Shown here one piece after another: positions 43,782 to 52,280 of a stretch of DNA of 64,000 nt. The DNA is from an uncultured Ectothiorhodospiraceae bacterium (GTDB lineage Bacteria; Pseudomonadota; Gammaproteobacteria; UBA6429; Thiohalophilaceae). Both the position numbers and the translations under genes were made by a program. The first letter of the stretch is position 1. The number at the start of each line of letters is the position of its first letter. A model generated the notes under the pieces. That model saw nothing but the letters and a program-made list of their open reading frames with translations, was not told the origin of the DNA and made no database searches. The stretch covers positions 1 to 64,000 of the forward strand of contig CAMYMU010000002.1 of assembly GCA_947259575.1 (NCBI GenBank). Direction: 5' to 3'.

Positions 43782-44006
43782 AACATAATTCTGCTAATTC
43801 GAGAAGCGCTAAGCCTACCATACCCGGTCTTGTGAGCAGAATGCCTGGCAAGCAAAAGACCATCCAAATTAGATCCTTTAGCCGTATTTATGTCCGCTAT
43901 ATGGTTTTCAACGCCGTATTCCGCATACTGGGTCTAAATACTTGCTGGTTTTTCAGGTAAAATAGGCTTAGACAGCTAACTCAATGATTTATTTAGTAAA
44001 AACAAT

Positions 44007-45332
44007 ATGTTAAGAGTAAATACGCATTGCTTCACTAACTTCCAACACCATTTATTGAGTGTGTGGGTACTTTGCGCCAGTGCCCTGCTATATAGCAGTT
44101 CCTCGCATGCGGCTGACGATAAGCTAGAACAAGAGACCTCGGTTTATTCAGCGATGAGCATGGGTTCAGGTTGGGCCCTGACTCAACGCCATATCGTTAC
44201 CAATTACCATGTGATTGATGGCATGCAAAATCTCAGACTAGTGACACCAGAACAAAAAGAGATAGCGGTTGAAGTTGTGCTGGCAGATAAGAAAAATGAC
44301 CTCGCGATTTTAGCGATTCGTAATAAGAATATTCAGATCACACCGCTACCTCTGGCCTTGACCAAGCCACGCCTTGGCAGCCAGGTCTTTACGATCGGCT
44401 ATCCTCACCCAAACCTAATGGGAACCAGTCCGAAACTCACCAGTGGTTTCATCAGTGCGACCAATGGCCTGGCCGACGACCCACGTACCTTTCAGGTCTC
44501 GGTGCCAGTGCAGGCAGGTAATAGTGGTGGACCATTGCTTAACATGCGCGGCGAAGTGGTCGGGGTGATCACCTCAAAACTCAGTGCGCAAAAAATGTTT
44601 GAGTGGACCGGCGATATTCCACAGAATGTTAATTATGCGATCAAAGTTAATCATCTTAGTTCGTTGATCAGTGAACTGGAAACAGATGAACAGGTAAAGG
44701 CAGGTAGTGGTCACCAGGAACAAAACCTGGAATCACTTGCGGAAAAGATCGTGGATTCAGTGATCATTGTGGCGGGTGATGGTGATCAGCGTGATAGCGA
44801 GCAAAGCCACGAATTATTCAGTACCCAACAGCATCATGACCAACCTAAAGTAGAGAACAAGTCAACGATAGTTGTTTATTCTTTTGCTGAACCAGGTAAT
44901 TATGATTTACTGGAAGAGATAAATGGTTCTGATACAGTGGCAGATTACTCGGACAACACGGTTAATGTCCTTGAGCAACAATTGAAACAGCAGTTTGGTG
45001 GCAACATAAAATTTGTCTCGAGAGGTGGTAAGGAGGTCAGCAAAATTTTTTACCAACTCAAGGATATTAATTATAGTAAGGCTCTGTGCAATAAACATAG
45101 CGCCAGTAATATTGTTGCGAGCTATTCTGAAAATGCCTCCGGTCATGGCACACACTTTCGTAATGTAACTTATAGAATGATTGATTGTGTAACCCTGAAA
45201 GAGTTTATCAAAGGTTACTATATCGAGCGAGATGAAATTAACGATCGATTTGGATATGAAGTGGCGCTATACACAACCTTTAAAGATTTTCTAATTAAAA
45301 CCCCGCCGTATGTAAGCTGGGTTAGCCAGTAA
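44007..45332 (+). CDS. secreted trypsin-like serine protease (S1C type) with unknown C-terminal domain
   Basis: A 441-residue periplasmic protein with a signal peptide (cleavage near SSHAAD, residue ~36). The chymotrypsin-like domain (about 45-215) shows His in TNYHVIDG, Asp in KKNDLAIL and Ser in AGNSGGPLLN (about 170-179), the DegP/HtrA-type triad. No PDZ domain follows; residues 230-441 match nothing I recognise. Divergence from the ECF sigma/anti-sigma pair suggests a link to that regulon. It ends at a strong terminator. Confidence 0.85.
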   Translation: MLRVNTHCFTNFQHHLLSVWVLCASALLYSSSSHAADDKLEQETSVYSAMSMGSGWALTQRHIVTNYHVIDGMQNLRLVTPEQKEIAVEVVLADKKNDLAILAIRNKNIQITPLPLALTKPRLGSQVFTIGYPHPNLMGTSPKLTSGFISATNGLADDPRTFQVSVPVQAGNSGGPLLNMRGEVVGVITSKLSAQKMFEWTGDIPQNVNYAIKVNHLSSLISELETDEQVKAGSGHQEQNLESLAEKIVDSVIIVAGDGDQRDSEQSHELFSTQQHHDQPKVENKSTIVVYSFAEPGNYDLLEEINGSDTVADYSDNTVNVLEQQLKQQFGGNIKFVSRGGKEVSKIFYQLKDINYSKALCNKHSASNIVASYSENASGHGTHFRNVTYRMIDCVTLKEFIKGYYIERDEINDRFGYEVALYTTFKDFLIKTPPYVSWVSQ

Positions 45333-45336
45333 ATAT

Positions 45337-45375
45337 AAGTTGGCCGGCCCATATTCCATGAGTGCCGGCCAACTT
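45337..45375. terminator. bidirectional terminator after the protease gene
   Basis: A perfect 12 bp stem AAGTTGGCCGGC / GCCGGCCAACTT with a 15 base loop, flanked by a T-run at 45381. It lies between two convergent genes and can serve both. Confidence 0.85.
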
Positions 45376-45385
45376 AAGCATTTTT

Positions 45386-45964
45386 CTACCAGTGTCTCTT
45401 GCTCTTTGTGGTACGACAGGCGCTTGCGTGGCGACCACGTTGCTTACCAATTTTACCCGTGACTGGATCGATGTCTGTGTTAGTGCGGACATTAGTGGCT
45501 TCCAGGGTAAGTATTGATTCATCAGCTGACCAGTCAAACACAGTTTGTAAAGGACGATTAGCACGACCCTGTTGTGGTATCAGATCGGCAATCCGCACAT
45601 TCGCGGTTTGACGGGCGTCCAGGCCATTATCAACAGCACTGATAACGCCATTATATGAGGCTGGGATTCCACTGACATCAGAATCAAACAGAATCGCACC
45701 GGTTGCACTATAGACGCGAACACGATCTAGGTAGATGGTTCCTGCATCTGAAAGATTGCGGATAACGTAGGTGCTACGTTGAATTTCTGTACCGCCGTTA
45801 CGGACATAGTAGGCACCACCGCAGCTCACTGTGCCCTCAATGGCTTTTCTGCCTTTGTCTGCGGCCGCGGCATTCGCTGTCGACTGAATAGCCATACCTG
45901 CAATAAGTCCACCGATTAACACACCTGAAATTGCTTTTTTTGAGTTAACTAACATTTGTTTCAT
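45386..45964 (-). CDS. secreted protein of unknown function
   Basis: From ATG 45964 (MKQMLVNSKK) the 192-residue protein has a signal peptide (cleavage near ANAAAA, residue ~32), then a beta-rich domain with a cysteine near its start and motifs TYVIRNLSDAGTIYLDRVRVY and LDARQTANVRIADLIPQ. The C-terminus is basic (KQRGRHASACRTTKSKRHW). The ORF extends 8 codons upstream but the later ATG follows a better ribosome site (gggaga). No family is recognised. The strong stem-loop at 45337 ends it. Confidence 0.6.
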   Translation of the reverse strand: MKQMLVNSKKAISGVLIGGLIAGMAIQSTANAAAADKGRKAIEGTVSCGGAYYVRNGGTEIQRSTYVIRNLSDAGTIYLDRVRVYSATGAILFDSDVSGIPASYNGVISAVDNGLDARQTANVRIADLIPQQGRANRPLQTVFDWSADESILTLEATNVRTNTDIDPVTGKIGKQRGRHASACRTTKSKRHW

Positions 45965-46176
45965 CTCCCATATAAAGTTTTTAAACAAAATTTTTAAGTT
46001 GGCTCACTCTGGGATTATCACTCCCAAAGTTGTATTAGCCAGAATCGATTGCTTGATCTGGCTGTTGTATGGGCTTGAACGCCTGACTGGGGAGAGTGGG
46101 TCTAACTTTTTTTAGGGGTGTGGGGCTGACTGTATTGTGTTCAGTTGTATTTATACTATTAAATAGCTAAAACGCT

Positions 46177-47187
46177 TTAGTCGTTAGAAAACTCAAAGGC
46201 ATCTGAATAGTAGTGTTCTGGGTTCATACCGTAGGGTACAAAAGCATCACGGCCTGCATAGACCATGACGGGTGGGCCAGATGCATAAACTTCTACGTCA
46301 GAAAAATCATTAAAATCTTTTAAGACAGCATCGTGAACATAGCCTGTTTGTCCCTGCCAGTCAGGATCTTGTTCAAGATTATCGAGGATAGGGGTGTAAG
46401 TGATATTTTCGTTTTCACTAGCCCATTGTTTTACTTGCTCATGAAAATATAAGTCAGTTAAAGATTTTGCTCCCCAATAAATATGAAACTCCCTTTTTAT
46501 GTTTTTATTAAGAGCATGCTCGATGATACCTTTGATAGGCGCAAAGCCTGTGCCACCGGCCATTAGAATGACAGGGCGATCTGAATCTTCTCTTAAAAAG
46601 AAGCTACCAAGCGGACCCTCTATGCGAACAATATCTTTTGGTTTCATATGATCAAATATTTCACCAGTAAATTCACCGCCCTGAATGTGTCTTACATGTA
46701 GTTCTATATGTTTATCTTCATGCGGAGCATTGGCAATCGAAAAGCTCCGACGCCGTCCATCATCAAGTATAAAATTAATATATTGTCCTGCAAAAAACTG
46801 CATACGAACAGTAGGCGATAAGGACATGATTATTTGCATAACATCATGGCTTAAATGTTTTATGCTTTTAATCTTAGCTGGGAATTTCTTTAACGGAACA
46901 TCTTTAGTATGTCTGAGTTCCTGAACATTAAGTATCAGATCACTTTTCGCATAAGCCTGGCAAAATACGGCTAAACCAAGATCCTTTTCATCTTGAGTTA
47001 GTATTGCGGGTGGTTTTTTGTAGCTGACCTGCCCTGAACTCACCTGGCCGATGCAGGAACCACATTCTCCATCCCGACACCCATAAGGCAGGCCAATACC
47101 TTGTCGAATTGCAGCATCGAGAATAAGCTCATCTTCTTCAACTAGAAAACGTGTGGTAGATTGATTAAAGGTCACCTGAAAAGTCAT
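46177..47187 (-). CDS. 2Fe-2S ferredoxin/FAD reductase (CDP-6-deoxy-glucoseen reductase-like)
   Basis: The 336-residue oxidoreductase has an N-terminal plant-type [2Fe-2S] domain (GCRDGECGSCIGQV, cysteines near 36, 41, 44, and FCQAYA near 75) and a ferredoxin-NADP reductase module with the FAD motif RRRSFSIANAP (about 144-154) and NAD(P) motif MAGGTGFAPIKGI. It is named after AscD of dideoxysugar synthesis, but this clade commonly sits near ubiD and has no sugar cluster here. An electron-transfer role for another enzyme is inferred. Confidence 0.82.
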   Translation of the reverse strand: MTFQVTFNQSTTRFLVEEDELILDAAIRQGIGLPYGCRDGECGSCIGQVSSGQVSYKKPPAILTQDEKDLGLAVFCQAYAKSDLILNVQELRHTKDVPLKKFPAKIKSIKHLSHDVMQIIMSLSPTVRMQFFAGQYINFILDDGRRRSFSIANAPHEDKHIELHVRHIQGGEFTGEIFDHMKPKDIVRIEGPLGSFFLREDSDRPVILMAGGTGFAPIKGIIEHALNKNIKREFHIYWGAKSLTDLYFHEQVKQWASENENITYTPILDNLEQDPDWQGQTGYVHDAVLKDFNDFSDVEVYASGPPVMVYAGRDAFVPYGMNPEHYYSDAFEFSND

Positions 47188-47239
47188 AGTCTGGTAGTGT
47201 ACTGCACAGTTACAGAATTGAGCTGAGTATTATCTCTTA

Positions 47240-48145
47240 GTGAACACGCAAATTACACCCTACGCTCATGTGTATATCGCTGGTTGTGGCGATATAGGCC
47301 GACGTGTAGCCTGGCGCTGGCAGGCCAAGGGCTTGCCGGTAACAGGGTTGGTGAACAGCACCGCATCATTAAATACACTTAAAGAACATAAGGTTAAAAC
47401 GGTACAGGTCGATCTGGATGAAGAGTGTCCAGTGTTCCCTGAGCTTGCGGCTAATAGTCTTATCTACTATTTTGTACCGCCACCGAGCCAGGGTGTGGTC
47501 GATAGCCGTTGCCAGCATTTTTTAGTCGCACTCAGTGCCCAGAGTGTTAAACCAAAGCGCATCGTGGTGATTAGCACAACAGGTATTTATGGAGACTGTG
47601 GTGGTGCACTCATCAATGAAGAGCAGCCTGCGAATCCAATGGTGGATAGAGCAAGGCGTCGGTATGACATGGAACAGCAACTCAAGCACTGGTGTGAACA
47701 ATATGCTGTTGAATTAATTATATTACGGGTAGGTGGCATCTATGGCCCGCAGCGTTTACCGTTAAAAAGAGTTCGCGAGGGGATTCCTGTTTTAGATGAG
47801 GCGCTGGCGCCAAAAACCAACCGTATTCATGAAGAGGACCTCGCCGATATTTGTTTTGTAGCAGCAAGGGTCAATTTTGATTTTCGAATTTATAATGTCA
47901 GTGATGGAAGTAACAGCAACATGACTGAATACTTTTACACACTTGCCGATCACTTTAACTTACCCAGACCACCAGCAGTTGACTGGCAAGAGGCGGAGCG
48001 CGTCATGAGTAAAGGTATGTTGTCTTATCTTAAAGAATCGAGACGGATTGATAATGCGCGAATGCTAAAAGAGCTGGAGATAACACTAAGCTACCCTAGT
48101 TTGGAAATAGGTCTAAGTGAAATTGATCCTGACTATTTTGAATAG
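47240..48145 (+). CDS. SDR-family NAD(P)-dependent sugar epimerase/dehydratase-like protein
   Basis: A 301-residue Rossmann protein starting with GTG. The nucleotide motif is VYIAGCGDIGRRVAWRW (about 10-26), followed by VVISTTGIYGDCGG (about 109-122) and the extended SDR region RRRYDMEQQL with the Tyr (about 137), and LRVGGIYGPQRLP. It matches the YeeZ-like family of uncertain substrate. It is divergent from the flavin reductase gene and its stop abuts the ubiD stop directly. Confidence 0.8.
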   Translation: MNTQITPYAHVYIAGCGDIGRRVAWRWQAKGLPVTGLVNSTASLNTLKEHKVKTVQVDLDEECPVFPELAANSLIYYFVPPPSQGVVDSRCQHFLVALSAQSVKPKRIVVISTTGIYGDCGGALINEEQPANPMVDRARRRYDMEQQLKHWCEQYAVELIILRVGGIYGPQRLPLKRVREGIPVLDEALAPKTNRIHEEDLADICFVAARVNFDFRIYNVSDGSNSNMTEYFYTLADHFNLPRPPAVDWQEAERVMSKGMLSYLKESRRIDNARMLKELEITLSYPSLEIGLSEIDPDYFE

Positions 48146-49609
48146 TTAAATACCCAGTTCATCCCATAAATCGTCGATACGCAATTTAACTTCTTTGCTC
48201 ATCTGGATCGGTCTGCCCCATTCACGATTAGTCTCGCCTGGCCACTTATTAGTAGCATCAAAACCTATCTTGCTACCAAGACCTGATACCGGCGAGGCAA
48301 AGTCGAGATAATCGATCGGCGTGTTTTCCACAATAGTTGTATCACGACCAGGATCCATGCGTGTAGTCATGGCCCAAATCACGTCTTGCCAGTCTCTGAC
48401 ATTTACGTCCTCGTCAGTAACAATGACAAATTTTGTGTACATAAATTGTCGCAGGAAGGACCAGACACCTAGCATGACGCGCTTGGCATGGCCTGCATAT
48501 TGTTTTTTCAGGCTGACAACAGCAACGCGGTAAGAGCAGCCTTCCGGTGGCAGATAAAAGTCGATGATTTCAGGAAACTGTTTTTGCAGTATTGGTACAA
48601 ACACTTCATTTAAGGCAACCCCAAGTACTGCAGGTTCATCGGGAGGCCGGCCAGTATAAGTCGAGTGATAAATCGGTTTGTCGCGATGGGTGATGCGTTC
48701 GATAGTAAAGACTGGGAACTGATCGACCTCATTGTAATAGCCGGTGTGATCACCAAACGGGCCTTCGTCTGCCATTTCATCTGGGTGAATCACTCCCTCG
48801 AGGACAAATTCTGCAGAAGCGGGTACTTGCAGATCATTACCGATACTTTTAACGACTTCGGTTTTATCGCCACGGAGCAAACCGGCGAAGGCATACTCTG
48901 ACAGGCTATCCGGTACTGGAGTGACGGCGCCGAGGATCGTCGCTGGGTCAGCACCCAGTGCCACCGTCACGGGGAAAGGTTCACCAGGGTGGGTCTCTTT
49001 CCATTCTTTGAAATCAAGTGCGCCACCACGATGGGCTAACCAGCGCATAATCACTTTGTTCTTAGCAATTACCTGTTGGCGATAAATACCAAGATTTTGC
49101 CGCTCTTTAGATGGCCCTTTGGTAATGACTAAGGCCCAGGTGATAAGCGGTCCCGCATCTTCAGGCCAGCAAGTTTGAATCGGTAGCTTGCTGAGATCGA
49201 CATCGTCACCTTCAATAACATTGGCCTGACAAGGTGCTTTTTTCATGACCTTGGGTGACATGTTAAGGACCTGTTTAAAGATCGGTAGTTTTTCCCAGGC
49301 ATCCTTCATGCCTTTGGGCGGCTCAGGTTCTTTGAGCATTGCGAGTAACTTGCCGACCTCGCGCAGCGCCTCGACGGATTCCTCGCCCATGCCCAGCGCG
49401 ACACGCTCGGGGGTACCGAATAGATTGCCTAATACCGGGATGTCTGAGCCTTTTGGGTTTTCAAAAAGTAAGGCCGGGCCTTCGGCACGTAAGGTGCGAT
49501 CACAGATCTCGGTCATTTCAAGCTTTGGATCGATTTCCTGGCTAATACGCTTCAATTGGCCGCGTTTTTCCAGAATATCAATAAAATCACGTAGGTCTTT
49601 GTATTTCAT
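48146..49609 (-). CDS. ubiD: 4-hydroxy-3-polyprenylbenzoate decarboxylase UbiD
   Basis: A 487-residue prenyl-FMN enzyme removing CO2 from the ubiquinone precursor. It begins [19 protein letters not shown] and shows [44 protein letters not shown] (prFMN region), the catalytic [11 protein letters not shown] (about 274-284) and [11 protein letters not shown]. Full family length. It needs prFMN made by UbiX, not in the window. It is convergent with the SDR gene with no space for a terminator. Confidence 0.97.
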   Translation of the reverse strand: MKYKDLRDFIDILEKRGQLKRISQEIDPKLEMTEICDRTLRAEGPALLFENPKGSDIPVLGNLFGTPERVALGMGEESVEALREVGKLLAMLKEPEPPKGMKDAWEKLPIFKQVLNMSPKVMKKAPCQANVIEGDDVDLSKLPIQTCWPEDAGPLITWALVITKGPSKERQNLGIYRQQVIAKNKVIMRWLAHRGGALDFKEWKETHPGEPFPVTVALGADPATILGAVTPVPDSLSEYAFAGLLRGDKTEVVKSIGNDLQVPASAEFVLEGVIHPDEMADEGPFGDHTGYYNEVDQFPVFTIERITHRDKPIYHSTYTGRPPDEPAVLGVALNEVFVPILQKQFPEIIDFYLPPEGCSYRVAVVSLKKQYAGHAKRVMLGVWSFLRQFMYTKFVIVTDEDVNVRDWQDVIWAMTTRMDPGRDTTIVENTPIDYLDFASPVSGLGSKIGFDATNKWPGETNREWGRPIQMSKEVKLRIDDLWDELGI

Positions 49610-49638
49610 AGTCAGGCATTTTAGCGGAAAATAGTTAA

Positions 49639-50280
49639 ATGGCGATCACTTTTATCCGAATTGGCTTTTTAAGTTGTGTGCTGTTGCTGTATATGCCAGC
49701 TGTTTCGGCACAGCAGTGTAGTTACTCGACCTGGAGCTGGAATGTGCACGCAAAGAAAGCCGTTCAATATCGCACCGTGAAGAAGGACTTTCGTGAGCTG
49801 GCCCCTTTTGAGCGTGATCCTGTTTCGGGTTGTAGCGTATGCGAACAGGATCAGTTAGAAATTCGCCTGCCAAACTTGAAGCCATTTAAAATCTGCAAAC
49901 ATGTTGCCGCTAACGTTGAAAATAACTTACGCAATTTAATTAAAACAGGTGAGCCTATTAAAACAGTAATTGGTTATCGTGTTGGTTTAACTCGCGGTCC
50001 GTTGGATGCACAAGGTAATCGTACCCAATTTAGTAATCACTCATTCGGTGTCGCGCTGGATATCAACCCTGAGCACAATGGTTTATACACCAATTGTTTT
50101 CAGTTTGGGCCACACTGTAAAAAAATACGCGGTGGTGATTGGCAACCATATAACAATCCACTAAGCATTAAGCCACACGGATCTGTTGTCAAATCGTTCA
50201 AAGCTATTGGGCTAAAATGGGGTGGAGAAATTCAGGGGCGACAAAAAGACTTCATGCATTTTTCAATAACCGGGTATTAA
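49639..50280 (+). CDS. exported M15-type (VanY/extensin-like) peptidase
   Basis: The 213-residue protein has a signal peptide (cleavage near VSAQ, residue ~24) and a C-terminal M15-like zinc peptidase domain: [18 protein letters not shown] (His and Asp ligands, about 136-149) and DFMHFSI (about 205-211) with the last His ligand. Such enzymes cleave D-Ala-D-Ala bonds or peptidoglycan-linked peptides. Four cysteines in the N-terminal part may form disulfides. It is divergent from ubiD and ends in a terminator. Confidence 0.78.
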   Translation: MAITFIRIGFLSCVLLLYMPAVSAQQCSYSTWSWNVHAKKAVQYRTVKKDFRELAPFERDPVSGCSVCEQDQLEIRLPNLKPFKICKHVAANVENNLRNLIKTGEPIKTVIGYRVGLTRGPLDAQGNRTQFSNHSFGVALDINPEHNGLYTNCFQFGPHCKKIRGGDWQPYNNPLSIKPHGSVVKSFKAIGLKWGGEIQGRQKDFMHFSITGY

Positions 50281-50310
50281 AAAAGGCCGCATGTTGCGGC
50301 CTTTTGTTTT
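50281..50310. terminator. rho-independent terminator after the M15-type gene
   Basis: AAAAGGCCGC / GCGGCCTTTT stem with a 5 base loop (atgtt) followed by a T-rich run (gtttt). It can also act on the convergent gene ending at 50329 because of the A-run on its left. Confidence 0.85.
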
Positions 50311-50328
50311 GGTATTGTGAAACAAGGA

Positions 50329-51261
50329 TTACTGATAAGTAATATTGTTTAACTCAAAGTAACCACCATCACCATGAATACGTTTGACCATGCCAATACC
50401 AGGACAGTGCCACTCGACGCGTTCAATCTCTCTTGCGCCAAAACTAATATTGGCGTGATGCATTACTTGTGTCTTGATGCAGCCTTCGAATTTTGTTCCA
50501 CCATTATAAGGCACAGTCACGGATTCAACGCTGGCTAACAAAGTTTTTTGTACATATGTACCTGAAGCAATAAAGTTACCTAAACTGTCAGTAAGCGTCG
50601 TTGTTGTCGCATCAGCAGAAGCCTTGCCAATTTCCATGCTACTGGAACGCATTAATGCAGGGCTATCAAGCGTTACAGTTGAATTTAAAGTCGACCCGCT
50701 GCGGTTAAAAGATTGCGTCCCAGTGCGATAGTAACCATCAGGTGTCGCACGGAATGTAAAGGTATGATAGCGACATGGACCTCCAGCAACAGTACGGACA
50801 CGTGTCATAGTGATATCAGTAACATCGCCTGAGGTTATTCTGCTAAATAAACGTGTTTCTGTATCACAGCCTGAGATATTACGAATATTGTATGTCTTAG
50901 ATGCAATATTTGCTGCAACCGAATAGTCACTGTAGTTGTATGTTGGTTCGCCAGCTTGTAATGCAGTGATGGCTGCGGCATTTTCTTCAACAGCAGCATT
51001 CGTTACACCGATTGCTGAGCTATTTTCACCGATGGCAGCACTGTTAGTGTTGATAGCTGTAGTATTTGCGCCAATGGCTGCGGCGTTTTCATCAATGGCA
51101 TCATTAACGCCACCGAGTCTGTAGTTCATTTTGTCTTCTAAATCATGCATGCCTTTAGCATACCCATCTTGAAAGTCTTGCTCATCGGCAGATGCAAATG
51201 GTGCTGCTGAGAGTAAACCTATACTTGAGACGAGCAGAGTTGATGTGATTAATTTCTTCAT
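50329..51261 (-). CDS. exported protein with trimeric-type heptad repeats
   Basis: The 310-residue protein has a signal peptide (cleavage near PFASAD, residue ~25), a short helix, then seven near-perfect heptads (about 56-103) with the pattern I-x-x-N-x-x-A (IDENAAA, IGANTTA, INTNSAA, IGENSSA, IGVTNAA, VEENAAA, ITALQ). Asn at every d position is the 'N@d' layer known from trimeric autotransporter stalks. A ~200-residue beta-rich C-terminal region with three cysteines follows. No YadA anchor is present, so it is probably a soluble or weakly attached trimeric surface or periplasmic protein. Family not recognised. Confidence 0.7.
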   Translation of the reverse strand: MKKLITSTLLVSSIGLLSAAPFASADEQDFQDGYAKGMHDLEDKMNYRLGGVNDAIDENAAAIGANTTAINTNSAAIGENSSAIGVTNAAVEENAAAITALQAGEPTYNYSDYSVAANIASKTYNIRNISGCDTETRLFSRITSGDVTDITMTRVRTVAGGPCRYHTFTFRATPDGYYRTGTQSFNRSGSTLNSTVTLDSPALMRSSSMEIGKASADATTTTLTDSLGNFIASGTYVQKTLLASVESVTVPYNGGTKFEGCIKTQVMHHANISFGAREIERVEWHCPGIGMVKRIHGDGGYFELNNITYQ

Positions 51262-51454
51262 TTTGATTCCCCTAAGTGATACAAATTAATACTTATGTAA
51301 TGAATCGGATAAGGTGCACCGAACATTATTGTTGTTAGTATTAAGAGGTTACCATAATAAAACAGGGGTTGTGTGACATATTTTTGAATACATATATAAA
51401 AATATGTGTTGAACCAAATACAAAACCTGATCTAAAGGTCAGGATTGGATTTTT

Positions 51455-52258
51455 CTAAAGACGGAAGCCGCCGTGTTTGCGCCGATGGTGGTAGTCAATC
51501 CATAGCACCCCTGCGGCTGCACCGACAATCAGCATGGCAATGAGTAACAACCAGTACCAGAAAGGAAAGCTGGGGCGTATTGCAGCGAGCTCTGCTGCAG
51601 TGGGTACGGTTTCACCTTTAAGGTTCGCAAGGGCTGCTTCAATACGTACTTGAAATTCTTTATTCTGGTTTTGTAGTTTTTCAAGTTCTATAACAGCCGT
51701 ATCGCCGCTTTGGTCGGCAAGGTCACTTTTTTCTTTTTCAAGCAAGGCTACTTTTTCCTCGAGTGCTTTTATCTGTGCTTCTGTCTCAGGATTATCAGTT
51801 GGCGTTGCCGCTACAGGTTGATCGCTACCTGCATCCTTAAGTGCTTTACGTAAATCTTTTATCGTACTTTTTGCATTTGAGATCTCGTCGCGACGTATCT
51901 GAACCTCGCGTTCTTTTTTAGCAAGGTTTTCAGATAATGTTTTGTTGGTTGCTTGTGCTTTTTGTAATTGTGCATAGATTTTATCAAGCTCAGCAGTGGC
52001 TGGTTTTTCTTTTTTAAGATAGCTGGCAATCACCCAGCCTTCTTTGCCGCTGTCGAGTTTGATTTTTACAAAACTATCCTGGCGCTGGATGACGGTTACT
52101 TTTGTTCCGCTAGTGATCGATTCAATTACCGGACTGGTTTCACTTGCCTGCTGGTGGACACCCAATAAAATACGATCGGTAACAAAAAGTGTTTCAGCAA
52201 ACAAAGATGCACTACCAAATAGCAGCACTAGCATTAGAGAAATAGATTTTATATTCAT
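51455..52258 (-). CDS. YgiM-like SH3-domain protein (TIGR04211 type)
   Basis: A 267-residue envelope protein with a signal peptide (cleavage after LFAE, residue ~22), a bacterial SH3 domain (about 25-85, TDRILLGVHQ, GKEGWVIASYL), a long coiled coil (about 90-215) and a C-terminal membrane segment (about 233-253) ending in a short basic tail. This layout is that of the YgiM family. The role is not defined. It lies 22 bases downstream of prlC on the same strand. Confidence 0.87.
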   Translation of the reverse strand: MNIKSISLMLVLLFGSASLFAETLFVTDRILLGVHQQASETSPVIESITSGTKVTVIQRQDSFVKIKLDSGKEGWVIASYLKKEKPATAELDKIYAQLQKAQATNKTLSENLAKKEREVQIRRDEISNAKSTIKDLRKALKDAGSDQPVAATPTDNPETEAQIKALEEKVALLEKEKSDLADQSGDTAVIELEKLQNQNKEFQVRIEAALANLKGETVPTAAELAAIRPSFPFWYWLLLIAMLIVGAAAGVLWIDYHHRRKHGGFRL

Positions 52259-52280
52259 ACCGTCTTAATCATTTTTGTTA

